Assembly: GCF_005404815.1 (NCBI RefSeq)
Contig: NZ_BJDF01000002.1
Span: forward strand, 186,001-250,000
Direction: 5' to 3'
Length of the DNA stretch: 64,000 nucleotides
From: Companilactobacillus huachuanensis
GTDB lineage: Bacteria > Bacillota > Bacilli > Lactobacillales > Lactobacillaceae
Shown: piece after piece, positions 37,540 to 47,515 of the stretch
Position numbering within the stretch: the stretch's first letter is position 1
Layout of the letters: the number at the start of each line of letters is the position of its first letter
The notes under the pieces: generated by a model
What the model was told of the DNA's origin: nothing
Seen by the model: the letters and a program-made list of their open reading frames with translations, nothing else
Databases searched by the model: none
Translations under genes and position numbers: made by a program

Positions 37540-38208
37540 TTAACCTGTCCTTTTTCCTAAATCATTTAATCTATCCTTGTAGTTCGTTAAATCATCTACA
37601 CTGATTGAATGTAAATCATCAATAAATGCAAATTTACCAGCCTGAAATTCATCTTTATTGTCGTCAGTTACAATTTCAATAACATCGGCAATACGTAATT
37701 GATCAATTCCCTTGAGATTGCCAAAAATAGCTGCCTTCGTATTATCAGGATACCCGGCCTGCAAAATACCATTGACCTCTCCAAGAACATAAATTGAACC
37801 AGTTGTACATATTTGTGAATCTCGATGCAATGTCCCAAGAAAAATTAAATCACCTTCGTAATCTAACTTTTGACCACTACGGACGATTCCAGACTCAATA
37901 TTAACCTTGTTAGCTTTCAAAACTTCGGCTACTTTTGCCTTGTCCTCAACGTCAGATTGAATATCCTTCAATTCTAACTGTGGATATTTATCAAAAAATT
38001 CTCTGATTCCGCTTTTCTGTTCCTCTGTTAATAAGCGACGACCAGTTTTAACCGTAAAATAAATGACATCATCATTTTCATTGGTTGATTCAACGTTTTG
38101 CTGCATAATCAATTCTTTCAATTTTTTAAATGCATTAACGTAATTGGCTTTATCATCCATTAAAACTGAAAAGCCATTCTTATCACCCTTTAAAATGATA
38201 TCTCTCAT
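37540..38208 (-). CDS. minC: Septum-site determining protein MinC
   Basis: The 222-residue division inhibitor has an N-terminal FtsZ-inhibiting domain and a C-terminal beta-helix domain at about residues 110-205 (IVRSGQKLDYEGDLIFLG and VYVLGEVNGILQAGYP-like GSIYVLGEVNGILQAG) that binds MinD. Its ATG overlaps the mreD stop by 4 bp. Conservation is stronger in the C-terminal half. Confidence 0.9.
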   Translation of the reverse strand: MRDIILKGDKNGFSVLMDDKANYVNAFKKLKELIMQQNVESTNENDDVIYFTVKTGRRLLTEEQKSGIREFFDKYPQLELKDIQSDVEDKAKVAEVLKANKVNIESGIVRSGQKLDYEGDLIFLGTLHRDSQICTTGSIYVLGEVNGILQAGYPDNTKAAIFGNLKGIDQLRIADVIEIVTDDNKDEFQAGKFAFIDDLHSISVDDLTNYKDRLNDLGKRTG

Positions 38209-38747
38209 TTATTATCCCTCCGATATTTCACCAGCCACTCAGACAAGTTATTCATTGGAATATATAGAATAAAGAACACTACGATATTCCAGAGCAACGT
38301 TGGTCCCAACGTATATGTGATGAAATCAAAAATACTTGTATTTGTCTGTTGCAACATTCTTTCTAGCAGATAAATACCTGACTGTAAAAATGTCAAAGAT
38401 AAGAAATAAATTGACAATTCATAGCCTAAATTATTTTTTACTAGTAAAAATTTAAAATGATCGATTCCAATCATCAACAATGGTAAGAGCACTGTATATA
38501 AACCGATAATTCCATAGTAGTACGAATCATAAATTACCCCAAAGATCACTCCATATAATATCAATTGACGACGGTTATCAATTCGCATTGTCAACATAAC
38601 GATCATCATCAACATCAGTTGCGGCAAGATAACTACGGTCCCACGATTCATATTATTCAAAAAGGCCCACTTGATTAAACCATCTAGGTAAAATGCAAGA
38701 AAAATGAATAATACTTGACCGATTATCTTTCGATTTTTAATGTTCAT
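38205..38747 (-). CDS. mreD: Rod-shape determining membrane protein MreD
   Basis: The 180-residue protein has five to six hydrophobic helices, with short loops and few charged residues, and matches MreD by topology, size and position between mreC and minC. It forms the elongasome scaffold with MreC. Its start overlaps the mreC stop by 1 bp. Sequence conservation in this family is low, so synteny is an important part of the call. Confidence 0.88.
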   Translation of the reverse strand: MNIKNRKIIGQVLFIFLAFYLDGLIKWAFLNNMNRGTVVILPQLMLMMIVMLTMRIDNRRQLILYGVIFGVIYDSYYYGIIGLYTVLLPLLMIGIDHFKFLLVKNNLGYELSIYFLSLTFLQSGIYLLERMLQQTNTSIFDFITYTLGPTLLWNIVVFFILYIPMNNLSEWLVKYRRDNK

Positions 38748-39607
38748 TAATTTCCACCACTAACTGATGACTTAATGACTGTGACCACTGTAAAGTTACG
38801 TAATTCAGCAGCAGGCGTAATATACACAGAATTAGTCATTCCGTAATTATCCTTCTTAATCCCGTAAACTTTACCAATATACAATCCACGTGGTGTTAAG
38901 CCACCCAAACCAGATGTGATGACGCTTTGGCCTTTTTTGATGTTCTTAGTCGAATTGACATTTTCCATAACTAAATCACCTGTAGAACTATCATAACGAC
39001 TGACAACACCGGTAATATTCTTACTATCACCCAAGATTTCAGAAGCAAACTTATCATTTAATTCATTATCAGTAGAAATCAATTCAACCTTTGCACTGAC
39101 TTTATCAACTTCAATGATACGTCCAATCAAACCTTTACCAGACATAACCGGCATATCTTTCTTGATACCGCTTGTTTGACCACGATTGATTGTTAGATAA
39201 CTTTGCCAACTGCTTGGTGAACGAGTCAAAACAGAGGCGTTAACTGTTGTATAGTCAGTCAATGTACCATCAAGTTTCAATTCTTGTTTTAACTTCTTGT
39301 TTTCATCTTGAACTACTGATAATTTTGCCTTATTTTGCGCTAATTCACCAATTCTAGCTTTAAGACGTTTGTTTTCAGAATATGTATTATACAGATCAGA
39401 AAATTCTGAGGTAGCATTTTTAACAGCATTCGTCGGATAAGCAAAGACTCCCCCAACGACACTGACGACATCATTACCGACTTGTTGAACAACTGGTGGC
39501 GTTTTTTTGTTATCACGGATATTGACCGTAACTGCCAGCAGCCCAAAAGTAACGATAATAAGTATCATTAAAATAATTAATTTTTTATTTGAAAAAAACT
39601 TTTGCAT
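38747..39607 (-). CDS. mreC: Rod-shape determining protein MreC
   Basis: The 286-residue bitopic protein has an N-terminal membrane helix (about residues 8-28), a coiled coil at about 65-110 (TYSENKRLKARIGELAQNKA) and the extracellular beta domain with SSWQSYLTINRGQTSGI and GLGGLTPRGLYIGKV. It links MreB filaments to cell-wall synthases. TAGGAGG precedes the ATG. Unusually, mreB is not directly adjacent: a terminator and repeat debris of about 345 bp lie between them. Confidence 0.94.
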   Translation of the reverse strand: MQKFFSNKKLIILMILIIVTFGLLAVTVNIRDNKKTPPVVQQVGNDVVSVVGGVFAYPTNAVKNATSEFSDLYNTYSENKRLKARIGELAQNKAKLSVVQDENKKLKQELKLDGTLTDYTTVNASVLTRSPSSWQSYLTINRGQTSGIKKDMPVMSGKGLIGRIIEVDKVSAKVELISTDNELNDKFASEILGDSKNITGVVSRYDSSTGDLVMENVNSTKNIKKGQSVITSGLGGLTPRGLYIGKVYGIKKDNYGMTNSVYITPAAELRNFTVVTVIKSSVSGGN

Positions 39608-39630
39608 TGCTTCCTCCTAGTAGATCAGAT

Positions 39631-39928
39631 AACTAAAGGTTTTTTGCCGCCTACGGGTGAGAGTGCTTTTTATCCATTGTGAGGACTAAAGGCCCTACTC
39701 CACTCTCCATAATATTTAAATAACACTTTATTTTTACACAATTATTAAATAATTGAAGATTAAATGAATGAAATTTACGAATATTTTAAAATAATTCCAA
39801 AATTCCATAGAACTATCCATATAAAAATAGTCGGAAGAGCCGAGAAATATTAGCCACCTGGCGATATACTTCTCAACTCTGAAGACGGCATCTAATAAAA
39901 TGATTTTACCATTATTAATCTTTAGTCA
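39631..39928 (-). repeat. Decayed composite repeats in the mreB-mreC gap
   Basis: Two remnants lie here. A forward fragment starts AACTAAAGGT and GCCGCC at 39631-39650, with GGGTGAGAGTG partly matched by CACTC at about 39702. A reverse minimal core at 39828-39889 pairs GGAAGAGCCGAGAAATATTAGCC with GGCGATATACTTCTCAACTC, with no inner hairpins. A degenerate outer pair, AATTGAAGATTAAAT and ATTAATCTTTAGTC, brackets the second. Confidence 0.7.
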
Positions 39929-39931
39929 AAT

Positions 39932-39953
39932 AAAAAAACGGGAATTAACCCGC
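39932..39953 (-). terminator. Intrinsic terminator of mreB
   Basis: On the minus strand GCGGGTTAATTCCCGTTTTTTT immediately follows the mreB stop codon; GCGGG pairs with CCCGT and a run of T follows. It would separate mreB from mreC transcription. Confidence 0.82.
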
Positions 39954-40955
39954 TTATTTTTGGCGACGCATTACATCGATATTTTTAAGTGATTCACCAG
40001 TACCGATGGCCACACAATCTAGTGGGTCTTGAGCAATGAATACAGGAACTCCTGTTGCTTCAGATATTACTTCTGGCAAGTGATGTAGTAAAGCACCACC
40101 ACCAGTAAGAACGATACCATGATCGATAACATCAGCAGCAATTTCAGGAGAAGTTTCCTCAAGAGTTTCTTTAATTGTTTCAATAATCTCTTCAACGTTT
40201 TCATGGATGGCTGTCGCAATATCTTCACCAGACAATTGAACCGTCTTAGGCAAACCTGTTACTAAGTCACGTCCACGAATTTGCATTGATTCGAGTTCCT
40301 TTGATTTTTCAACAGAGGCAGAACCAATTTGGATTTTAACATCTTCAGCAGTTCTTTCACCAATTTGAAGGTTGAAGTTTGACTTAATGTATGCAGAAAT
40401 TGACTCGTCAAACTTGTCACCAGCGACACGGATTGAACGTGATGAAACGATACCACCCAATGAAATTGTAGCAACATCAGTTGTACCACCACCAATATCA
40501 ACAACCATATTACCTGTTGGATCCATAACTGGAAGTCCAGCACCAATAGCAGCTGCAAATGGTTCTTCGATTACATAAGCTTCACGAGCACCAGCATGTT
40601 GTGTAGCCTCGATAACGGCTCTCTTTTCAACTTCAGTAACACCACTTGGAACACAAACCATGACTGAGGGTTTAGAGTTGTTAGCGGTTTTTTCGATGAA
40701 ATACTTCATCATCGCTGCTGTTGTGTCATAATCGGCGATTACACCGTCACGCATTGGACGAATTGCAGAAATACTACCCGGTGTACGACCAATCATTTCA
40801 CGTGCATCTGAACCAACTGCGACGATTTCTCCAGTGTTATTATTCTTTGCAACAACTGAAGGTTCATTTAAAACTATACCTTTTCCTTCAGCATAAACTA
40901 GAGTATTTGCAGTTCCCAAGTCTATACCGAGCTTCTTTGATCCAATACCAAACAA
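39954..40955 (-). CDS. mreB: Rod-shape determining actin homologue MreB
   Basis: The 333-residue actin-fold protein has [20 protein letters not shown] (phosphate 1), [20 protein letters not shown] near residue 160 (phosphate 2) and [17 protein letters not shown] near 288 (adenosine). The amphipathic N-terminus MFGIGSKK is typical. The start is TTG with AAAGGAG 10 nt upstream. A second homologue is encoded at 58868-59857. It guides side-wall synthesis. Confidence 0.95.
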   Translation of the reverse strand: MFGIGSKKLGIDLGTANTLVYAEGKGIVLNEPSVVAKNNNTGEIVAVGSDAREMIGRTPGSISAIRPMRDGVIADYDTTAAMMKYFIEKTANNSKPSVMVCVPSGVTEVEKRAVIEATQHAGAREAYVIEEPFAAAIGAGLPVMDPTGNMVVDIGGGTTDVATISLGGIVSSRSIRVAGDKFDESISAYIKSNFNLQIGERTAEDVKIQIGSASVEKSKELESMQIRGRDLVTGLPKTVQLSGEDIATAIHENVEEIIETIKETLEETSPEIAADVIDHGIVLTGGGALLHHLPEVISEATGVPVFIAQDPLDCVAIGTGESLKNIDVMRRQK

Positions 40956-41003
40956 TTTATTTTCTCTCCTTTAAAGTACACACCACATTTTACGCTAAAC
41001 AAA

Positions 41004-41012
41004 ATTATATCA
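41004..41012 (-). promoter_or_regulatory. Extended -10 promoter of mreB
   Basis: The minus strand reads TGATATAAT, an extended -10 with a perfect TATAAT, 49 bp before the mreB start. The -35 region is weak, which suits the extended form. It lies in the radC-mreB gap. Confidence 0.6.
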
Positions 41013-41049
41013 TAGAAAACGCCGATTTAAAGCACGACGAAATCATATC

Positions 41050-41688
41050 CTAAATTAAATTTAAGGTCTTTAGGCTAGAATAAGTTTTTTTCGTAATAAT
41101 TAAATGGTCAATTAAGTTTATTCCTATTAACTGGCAGCCCTTTTTAAGTCGCAAACTAAAATCTTGATCATTAGTCGAAAACATCAGTGAACCATTTGGA
41201 TGATTGTGCGCCACAATAATCTGTGTTGCCGACATCTGAATAGCCTCACGTAATATATCCCGTGGATGAACCGTTGCCTGATCGACCGTACCAATAAAAA
41301 TAACCTTTTCATCGATTACATGATAACTATTATTTAAATAAACAGCTACTAGTTTTTCTTGTGGAGTGCTTCCAATTTTATTTATTAAATGTCGACCCAC
41401 ATCATCTATTGAAACAATCTTTTCAGATAGTGTATCGGTTTGAATCTTTCTACTTCCTAATTCAATTGCAGCTAAAACTTTACAAGCTTGTGCTACCCCA
41501 ATACCATTAAACGACATCAATTGTCCTAAACTCAAATTTAAACCACCGGAATCACAAATGATTTTCTTTGATAAGTCCACAACTGAATTGTTTTTGGTTC
41601 CATTGCCAATGATTACGGCCAATAATTCTTCATTTTTTAACGTTTTAACACCATGGGCTAAAATCTTTTCTCTTAAATTTATCATCAT
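41050..41688 (-). CDS. radC: RadC/YsxA-family JAB domain protein
   Basis: The 212-residue protein has an N-terminal helix-hairpin-helix segment (FNGIGVAQACKVLAAIELG) and a C-terminal MPN/JAMM-type domain with the metal-binding VAHNHPNGS motif and a downstream Asp in STNDQDFS. RadC proteins lie next to mreB in many Firmicutes. Despite the name, a repair role is not established. It starts 9 bp after folC. Confidence 0.9.
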   Translation of the reverse strand: MMINLREKILAHGVKTLKNEELLAVIIGNGTKNNSVVDLSKKIICDSGGLNLSLGQLMSFNGIGVAQACKVLAAIELGSRKIQTDTLSEKIVSIDDVGRHLINKIGSTPQEKLVAVYLNNSYHVIDEKVIFIGTVDQATVHPRDILREAIQMSATQIIVAHNHPNGSLMFSTNDQDFSLRLKKGCQLIGINLIDHLIITKKTYSSLKTLNLI

Positions 41689-41696
41689 AACTTAAA

Positions 41697-42962
41697 TTAC
41701 GAAAAATAATTTTCCAAATCTGAAATTAGATAAAATGATCCAGTAATCAATAACAATTGCCCCTGATTCATTCTAGCCATAATTTTCTGTAACTCTTTAC
41801 GATAATTTTCAATAAAAGAAACATTGCTATACTGCGATAAATTGTAGTCACTTGCCGTAGCTGACCGCTCCATATCAAGCTTTGTGATATAAACATGGTT
41901 AACCTTGGGAGCTAACTCTGCAAGAATCTCATGTCGATCCTTATCTTTCATCCCAGCATACAAAACAATTATATCCTTATTTTCATAGTTTTTAATCAAA
42001 GAATTAATTAAATTGTAAATTGCTGAAATATTGTGTGCCCCATCCATCAAAACTAATGGCTTTTGCTGCACAATTTGAGCTCGTCCAGGTAAATGATTTT
42101 TATCTAAATTATCAACAATCATTTTACTCATGTATGTTTCCTGTTGAATCTTTTCGTAGAGTGCGAATGCTTGAATTGCAATGGCCGCATTCATTGCGGT
42201 AGTTTTTTCAAATCCCTGACAATGAATCCCCTCTACTGTTACTTTATCATCATAATATGTAAACGAAACATCAAAATCACTATTTTTATAATTTCTTATA
42301 CCAAAATCCTGACCAAATTCAAAAATTGGACTACTTTGTGCAGTTGCCGTTGATTCCACAATTGAGCTAACTGACTCGTGCAGCTCACCAGTCACAATCG
42401 GCCTTTCTGGTTTAATGATACCTGATTTTTCTTCAGCAATATCTTGGATCGTCGGTCCAATCAATTTTTCATGATCTAAATCTATTGAAGTAATAATCGA
42501 TAAGGCCGGTGTTATGACATTAGTCTTATCATGTTTAGCACCAATTCCTGCCTCAATTACCGCAACATCAACACGACCTTGAAAATAAAAATAACCTAAA
42601 ATAGTCACAAATTCAAATTCTGCTAAATCAATATCACCAATTTTATCTTTAATATAATTAACAGCGTCTAACAAATCAGCATCAGAGATGTATTGATGAT
42701 TAATTTGAATCCGTTCATTAAAGCGATTGACGAATGGTGAAATGAACATCCCCACTCTTTTGCCGCTACCTTCTAAAAGATTTGCCAAAAAATTAGTTGT
42801 TGACCCTTTACCATTAGTGCCAGTAATATGAATCGTTTGATAATCATTTTGAGGGTTTCCTAGAAGACGCAGTGCCTCTTTGATGTTATCAAGATTATTA
42901 GTTCGATGAAACTTAGGTAATGCATGAATATAATTCACAGCAGCTTGATAATTTTCTAACAA
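41697..42962 (-). CDS. folC: Folylpolyglutamate synthase / dihydrofolate synthase
   Basis: The 421-residue Mur-like ligase adds glutamate to folates. ITGTNGKGSTTNFLANLLE near residue 46 is the P-loop; FVTILGYFYF and VAVIEAGIGAKHDKTNV follow, and DGAHNISAI marks the late ligase motif near residue 309. The start is TTG (GGAG about 9 nt upstream). It stands after valS, separated by a terminator, and before radC. Whether it also has dihydrofolate synthase activity cannot be told from sequence. Confidence 0.92.
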   Translation of the reverse strand: MLENYQAAVNYIHALPKFHRTNNLDNIKEALRLLGNPQNDYQTIHITGTNGKGSTTNFLANLLEGSGKRVGMFISPFVNRFNERIQINHQYISDADLLDAVNYIKDKIGDIDLAEFEFVTILGYFYFQGRVDVAVIEAGIGAKHDKTNVITPALSIITSIDLDHEKLIGPTIQDIAEEKSGIIKPERPIVTGELHESVSSIVESTATAQSSPIFEFGQDFGIRNYKNSDFDVSFTYYDDKVTVEGIHCQGFEKTTAMNAAIAIQAFALYEKIQQETYMSKMIVDNLDKNHLPGRAQIVQQKPLVLMDGAHNISAIYNLINSLIKNYENKDIIVLYAGMKDKDRHEILAELAPKVNHVYITKLDMERSATASDYNLSQYSNVSFIENYRKELQKIMARMNQGQLLLITGSFYLISDLENYFS

Positions 42963-42988
42963 TTTTTATCGCTCCAATTTTTCTTAAA

Positions 42989-43023
42989 CAAAAAGGGGCA
43001 GGCATGTGCCCTTCCCCCTTTGT
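42989..43023 (-). terminator. Intrinsic terminator of valS
   Basis: On the minus strand AAAGGGG and AGGGCA pair with TGCCTGCCCCTTT, followed by a T-rich tail. It lies between valS and folC. Confidence 0.75.
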
Positions 43024-43040
43024 CATTATATACTCAATTA

Positions 43041-45689
43041 TTATTGATTGTCTTTTAGTTGTTGAATTCTTTGTTCAACCTTAGCTTGACGTGATTGATA
43101 ATCAGCTAATTTTTCTTTTTGTTCAGCGACAACCTTTTCAGGCGCCTTATCAACAAAGTTTTTGTTTGATAATTTCTTATCCAAACGAGTGATTTCTTGA
43201 TCTAGTTTCTTCATTTCTTCATCTTGACGAGCAATTTCTTCATCAATATTAATCAATTCAGCTAATGGAACGTACAATTCAGCACTGTTTGTTACAGCAG
43301 TCATTGCTAAAGCTGGAGCCTTCAAGTCGGCAGCAACATTCAATTCCTTAGGATGCATGAAACGATCGATGTATTCCTTGTTGTTCAAAATAACAGCTTT
43401 AACATCATCATCTTGTGGCTTGATCATGATATCAACGGCCTTAGACATTGGTGCATTAGCTTCCAAACGAATCTTACGAAGTGACTTGATCAAATCAATC
43501 AAGATATCCATTTGACCCATGGCAGCTTCATTGTCTAATTCAGCGTGATATTCAGGATACTTAGCATGCATGATTGTCTTACCGTTATGAGGCATCGTCA
43601 ACCAAATCTTTTCAGTAACGAAAGGCATGATTGGATGTAAGAGACGAAGTGTCTGGTCAAGAACATAGGCCAAAATCATCTTCTTTTGCTTCTTAGCAGC
43701 TTCATCGTCACCAGTAAGAGTTGCTTTACTCATTTCGATATACCAGTCACATAAGTCATTCCAGATGAAATTGTATAAATTACGACCAACTTCACCGAAA
43801 TCAAAGCTGTCCATCAAACGATTGACCTCTTTAACAGTTGTATTTAGCTTCGTTAAAATCCACTTATCAGACAAATCATATGTTGTTATAGCTGAAAGAT
43901 CATCCATTGCTGGAGTATCGACATCAAGGTTCATAATAACATAACGTGATGCATTCCAAATTTTGTTAATAAAGTTCCAAGCTGAATCCATCTTGTCATA
44001 ACTGAAACGAGTATCTTGACCTGGAGTTGAACCATTCATCAAGAACCAACGTAATGCATCAGCACCATATTTTTCAATAACGTCCATCGGATCGATACCA
44101 TTGCCAAGCGACTTACTCATCTTTCGACCTTGTTCATCACGAATCAAGCCATGAATAACAACGTGATCAAATGGTTCTTTACCAGTAAACTTCAAACTTT
44201 GGAAAATCATTCGAGATACCCAGAAGAAGATAATATCATAGCCTGTAACTAATGTATCTGTTGGGAAATAGCGCTTGTAATCCTCTGAATTTTCATCTGG
44301 CCAACCCATAGTTGAAAATGGCCATAGAGCACTTGAGAACCATGTATCAAGAACATCTGATTCCTGATTCCAGTTTTCAATATCTTTAGGAGCTTCTTCA
44401 CCAACGTAAGTTTCACCAGTCTGCTTGTTATACCAAGCAGGAATTTGATGTCCCCACCATAATTGACGTGAAATAACCCAATCATGAACATTGTCCATCC
44501 ATTGTGTGAAGGTATCTTCAAAACGATCAGGAACAAAGTTAACTTTATCGTTAGTCTTTTGATACTTCAAAGCCATTTCAGCTAATGGTTTCATCTTAAC
44601 GAACCATTGTGTTGAAAGTCTTGGTTCAACTTGAACACCTGAACGTTCTGAGTGACCAACACTGTGCATATAAGGCTCAATATTAATCATGTAACCAGCA
44701 TCTTGTAAATCTTTAACAATAGCTTTACGAGCTTCAAAACGATCCATGCCGTTATATTTGCCAGCATTTTCGTTCATTGTTCCGTCAGCGTTCATTGTGT
44801 TGATACGTTCAAGGTCGTGTCTATTACCAACAGCAAAGTCATTAGGATCATGAGCTGGAGTAATTTTAACCATACCAGTACCAAACTCTTTATCAACGTA
44901 GTGGTCAGTGATAATTGGAATTTTACGATCAACTAAAGGTACGATAATTTCTTTACCAACGATATCTTTGTAACGGTCATCATCAGGAGCAACGGCAACA
45001 GCAACATCACCAAACATAGTTTCTGGACGTGTTGTGGCAATTTCGATAAATCCTGAACCATCAGCATATGGGTATTTAACATGATAGAAAGCACCTTGAT
45101 CATCTTGGTGAATAACTTCGATGTCTGACAAAGCAGTTTGTAGTTGTGGATCCCAGTTGATTATGTATTCGCCACGGTAGATCAAACCTTCATTATAGAG
45201 TTTAACGAAAACCTTACGGACAGCTTTTGACAAACCTTCGTCTAAGGTAAATCTTTCACGTGAATAATCAAGTGATAGACCTAATTTACCCCATTGTGAC
45301 TTGATAATAGAAGCAAATTCATCTTTCCACTTCCAAACTTCTTCAACAAATTTTTCACGACCAAGGTCATAACGAGTAATACCCTGTTCACGTAATTTAG
45401 CTTCAACTTTAGCTTGAGTAGCGATACCAGCGTGATCCATACCAGGTAAGTAAAGTGTGTCATAACCTTGCATACGCTTGTAACGAATCAAAGTATCTTG
45501 AATAGTTGTATCCCAAGCGTGACCCAAATGCAGCTTACCAGTAACATTGGGTGGTGGGATAACGATTGAATATGGTTTAGCTTTCTTGTCGCCGGAAGGT
45601 TTGAAATCATCGTCATCAAGCCATGCTTGGTAACGTCCTTCTTCGACTTCTTGTGGATTGTATTTAGTATCCATGTCGATTTCTCTCAT
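43041..45689 (-). CDS. valS: Valyl-tRNA synthetase
   Basis: The 882-residue class I synthetase has [16 protein letters not shown] near residue 50 (HIGH type), a CP1 editing domain, [14 protein letters not shown] near residue 526, and a C-terminal coiled-coil tRNA-binding arm ([18 protein letters not shown] onward). AAAGGAG precedes the first ATG by about 9 nt. It is preceded by a T-box and, unusually, by a copy of the structured repeat between T-box and gene. Confidence 0.96.
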   Translation of the reverse strand: MREIDMDTKYNPQEVEEGRYQAWLDDDDFKPSGDKKAKPYSIVIPPPNVTGKLHLGHAWDTTIQDTLIRYKRMQGYDTLYLPGMDHAGIATQAKVEAKLREQGITRYDLGREKFVEEVWKWKDEFASIIKSQWGKLGLSLDYSRERFTLDEGLSKAVRKVFVKLYNEGLIYRGEYIINWDPQLQTALSDIEVIHQDDQGAFYHVKYPYADGSGFIEIATTRPETMFGDVAVAVAPDDDRYKDIVGKEIIVPLVDRKIPIITDHYVDKEFGTGMVKITPAHDPNDFAVGNRHDLERINTMNADGTMNENAGKYNGMDRFEARKAIVKDLQDAGYMINIEPYMHSVGHSERSGVQVEPRLSTQWFVKMKPLAEMALKYQKTNDKVNFVPDRFEDTFTQWMDNVHDWVISRQLWWGHQIPAWYNKQTGETYVGEEAPKDIENWNQESDVLDTWFSSALWPFSTMGWPDENSEDYKRYFPTDTLVTGYDIIFFWVSRMIFQSLKFTGKEPFDHVVIHGLIRDEQGRKMSKSLGNGIDPMDVIEKYGADALRWFLMNGSTPGQDTRFSYDKMDSAWNFINKIWNASRYVIMNLDVDTPAMDDLSAITTYDLSDKWILTKLNTTVKEVNRLMDSFDFGEVGRNLYNFIWNDLCDWYIEMSKATLTGDDEAAKKQKKMILAYVLDQTLRLLHPIMPFVTEKIWLTMPHNGKTIMHAKYPEYHAELDNEAAMGQMDILIDLIKSLRKIRLEANAPMSKAVDIMIKPQDDDVKAVILNNKEYIDRFMHPKELNVAADLKAPALAMTAVTNSAELYVPLAELINIDEEIARQDEEMKKLDQEITRLDKKLSNKNFVDKAPEKVVAEQKEKLADYQSRQAKVEQRIQQLKDNQ

Positions 45690-45744
45690 AGGTTTTTTCT
45701 CCTTTTATAAATCAATAATTAACTTATTGTAGTTGGTTATGTCT

Positions 45745-45928
45745 GCCGTATTCGGGTGCGCAACTTGAAGCCTGCTGTGGGACCGGTGCGAGCCAAGGTC
45801 TCGCGCCTCGCTTTTGAGCTTTGCACGGTTCGCAAATCTCAAAAGACGTCCTTGTGCTGTAAGACTGGAAAACCACCAGCCTAACACCACCGCCACTGCG
45901 GGTTTCAAGTTGCGCACCCGAATACTAG
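45745..45928 (+). repeat. Structured palindromic element inside the valS leader
   Basis: The 184-bp core pairs ATTCGGGTGCGCAACTTGAA with TTTCAAGTTGCGCACCCGAAT. The first inner hairpin GGTGCGAG...CTCGCGCC is fully complementary, the second is TTTTGAGCTTTGC with GCAAATCTCAAAA, and the third has CTGTAAGACTGG facing CCAGCCTAACA-like CAGCCTAACACC. It lies between the valS T-box terminator and the valS start, so it is transcribed as part of the leader. Confidence 0.88.
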
Positions 45929-46042
45929 TGTTTCTGCTTTTTTGATAAATATCTTGAACCAATCATTAAACGAACGGATGAATGTCATAGAATATATTCC
46001 TAAATAATACCGAAATTATGGAACCCCTCAAAATCAAGGAAC

Positions 46043-46250
46043 AAAAAAAGACCCCATCCTCAATAGGACGAAGTCTCGCGGTACCACCTAAATTAAAAAC
46101 TATAAATAGCTCTTCACTCAACAGATAACGGTGGCCCGATCATTTAATGATAGCTCACAGGTAACAATCTTCCAGTTCGATTCGGCAATTCTCAACAACA
46201 TGCCTTCTCTGAAATCTAGCTGCAAAATACTCCTGATCAAAGCTGATATT
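46043..46250 (-). promoter_or_regulatory. T-box riboswitch controlling valS
   Basis: The minus strand carries AGGTGGTACCGCGAGAC, a near-perfect T-box with TGGT to read the ACCA end of tRNA-Val. It is followed by the terminator GACTTCGTCC/GGATGGGGTC and TTTTTTT. An upstream Stem I region with AGAGAAGGCATG and GTTGTTGAGAATTGCC gives a leader of normal length of about 200 nt. Confidence 0.92.
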
Positions 46251-46253
46251 TTG

Positions 46254-46282
46254 ATGATAAATCATAAATCAAAAAACGTCAA
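46254..46282 (-). promoter_or_regulatory. Sigma-A promoter of the valS T-box leader
   Basis: On the minus strand TTGACG and TATCAT are 17 bp apart, placed between the thiI stop codon and the T-box. Confidence 0.7.
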
Positions 46283-46288
46283 TTAATT

Positions 46289-47506
46289 TTATAGCAAACT
46301 ATGGATGTTTTCTTGATCACTTTCCATAAATTTGGCACCTGGTTCGATAGTTGTAATTTTAATTCCAGCCATTGAACGTTCAATCAAGCCGTCAATATCA
46401 AGAACACTTTCAAACTTACGTGTCTTCTCCATATTTGGACGTGTTTTTGGTGAAGGTGGTGCAAAGACTGTACAGCAATCTTCAAATGGTTGAATTGACA
46501 AATTGAACGTATCAATATTCTCAGCCAAACGAATGATCTCTGTCTTATCCATTGTAGCTACCGGACGTAAAATTGGTGTTGTCGTAACATCATTGATTGC
46601 AGCCATGCTTTCCAAGGTCTGTGAAGCAACTTGGCCAACAGCCTCACCGTTAAAAATTGCTAGGCCATGGCGTTGTTCGCGAATCAAGTCAGTCAATCTC
46701 AACATGAAACGACGTTGGATCGTCATCAAGTAGCCTTCAGGGACACTTGATTTGATAGTTTCTTGAATTTCGGCAAAAGGTACTTCGATGAAGTTGATGT
46801 GACCACCAAATGCAGTCAATTTAGAAGTTAGTTCCTTAGCTTTGTTCAAAGCCTGTTCAGATGTGTATGGAGGACTGAAGAAGTGAACCATTTCAATATC
46901 AACACCACGTTTCATTGCTAGATAACCAGCAACGGGTGAATCGATTCCACCAGAAAGCATCAACATCGCTTTTCCAGCAGTACCAACAGGTAATCCACCG
47001 GCACCTTTGACAGTTAAGTAAGACAAGTAAATTCCATCTTGACGAACTTCAACAGAAATTTTAATATCTGGTTTTTTCATCTCAACATCAATACCAGGAA
47101 ATTCATCACAAATTGTGTCCCCTAGTTGTAAGTTGATTTGGTTAGTATCAAGTGGATATTCATGATCAGAACGTTTAGTTCCAACTTTGAAACTCATGCC
47201 GGGCTTATAAGCTTCATGCATCATTTCAATAGCCTTTTTCTTAACATCTTCAAAATCACGTGAAACTTTGACACTCAAAGAGAAGGTTTGAATACCAAAG
47301 ACATTCTTTAATTTATCCATAACTGGCTTAGCATCAGTACCATTAAGGTTGATGTGTAGACGGTCACGATGTGGTTGCATTCTAAGGTCAGGATAATCTT
47401 TTAAAACCTTTGCTACATTACCATGCAAGCGGTCGATAAAACTCTTGCGGTTTTTTCCTTTAGTTGATAGTTCGCCATAACGAACCATAATTTCAGTATA
47501 TTCCAT
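46289..47506 (-). CDS. thiI: tRNA 4-thiouridine synthetase ThiI
   Basis: The 405-residue protein thiolates U8 of tRNA and can also feed thiamine thiazole synthesis. It has an N-terminal ferredoxin-like region, a THUMP domain (about residues 60-165) and the PP-loop [15 protein letters not shown] near residue 185. It lacks the rhodanese extension of the enterobacterial enzyme, as usual in Gram-positives. The start is the ATG at 47506 with AGGAG upstream; a TTG just before it is not needed. The paired desulfurase gene precedes it by 9 bp. Confidence 0.94.
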   Translation of the reverse strand: MEYTEIMVRYGELSTKGKNRKSFIDRLHGNVAKVLKDYPDLRMQPHRDRLHINLNGTDAKPVMDKLKNVFGIQTFSLSVKVSRDFEDVKKKAIEMMHEAYKPGMSFKVGTKRSDHEYPLDTNQINLQLGDTICDEFPGIDVEMKKPDIKISVEVRQDGIYLSYLTVKGAGGLPVGTAGKAMLMLSGGIDSPVAGYLAMKRGVDIEMVHFFSPPYTSEQALNKAKELTSKLTAFGGHINFIEVPFAEIQETIKSSVPEGYLMTIQRRFMLRLTDLIREQRHGLAIFNGEAVGQVASQTLESMAAINDVTTTPILRPVATMDKTEIIRLAENIDTFNLSIQPFEDCCTVFAPPSPKTRPNMEKTRKFESVLDIDGLIERSMAGIKITTIEPGAKFMESDQENIHSLL

Positions 47507-47515
47507 CAAATTCTC

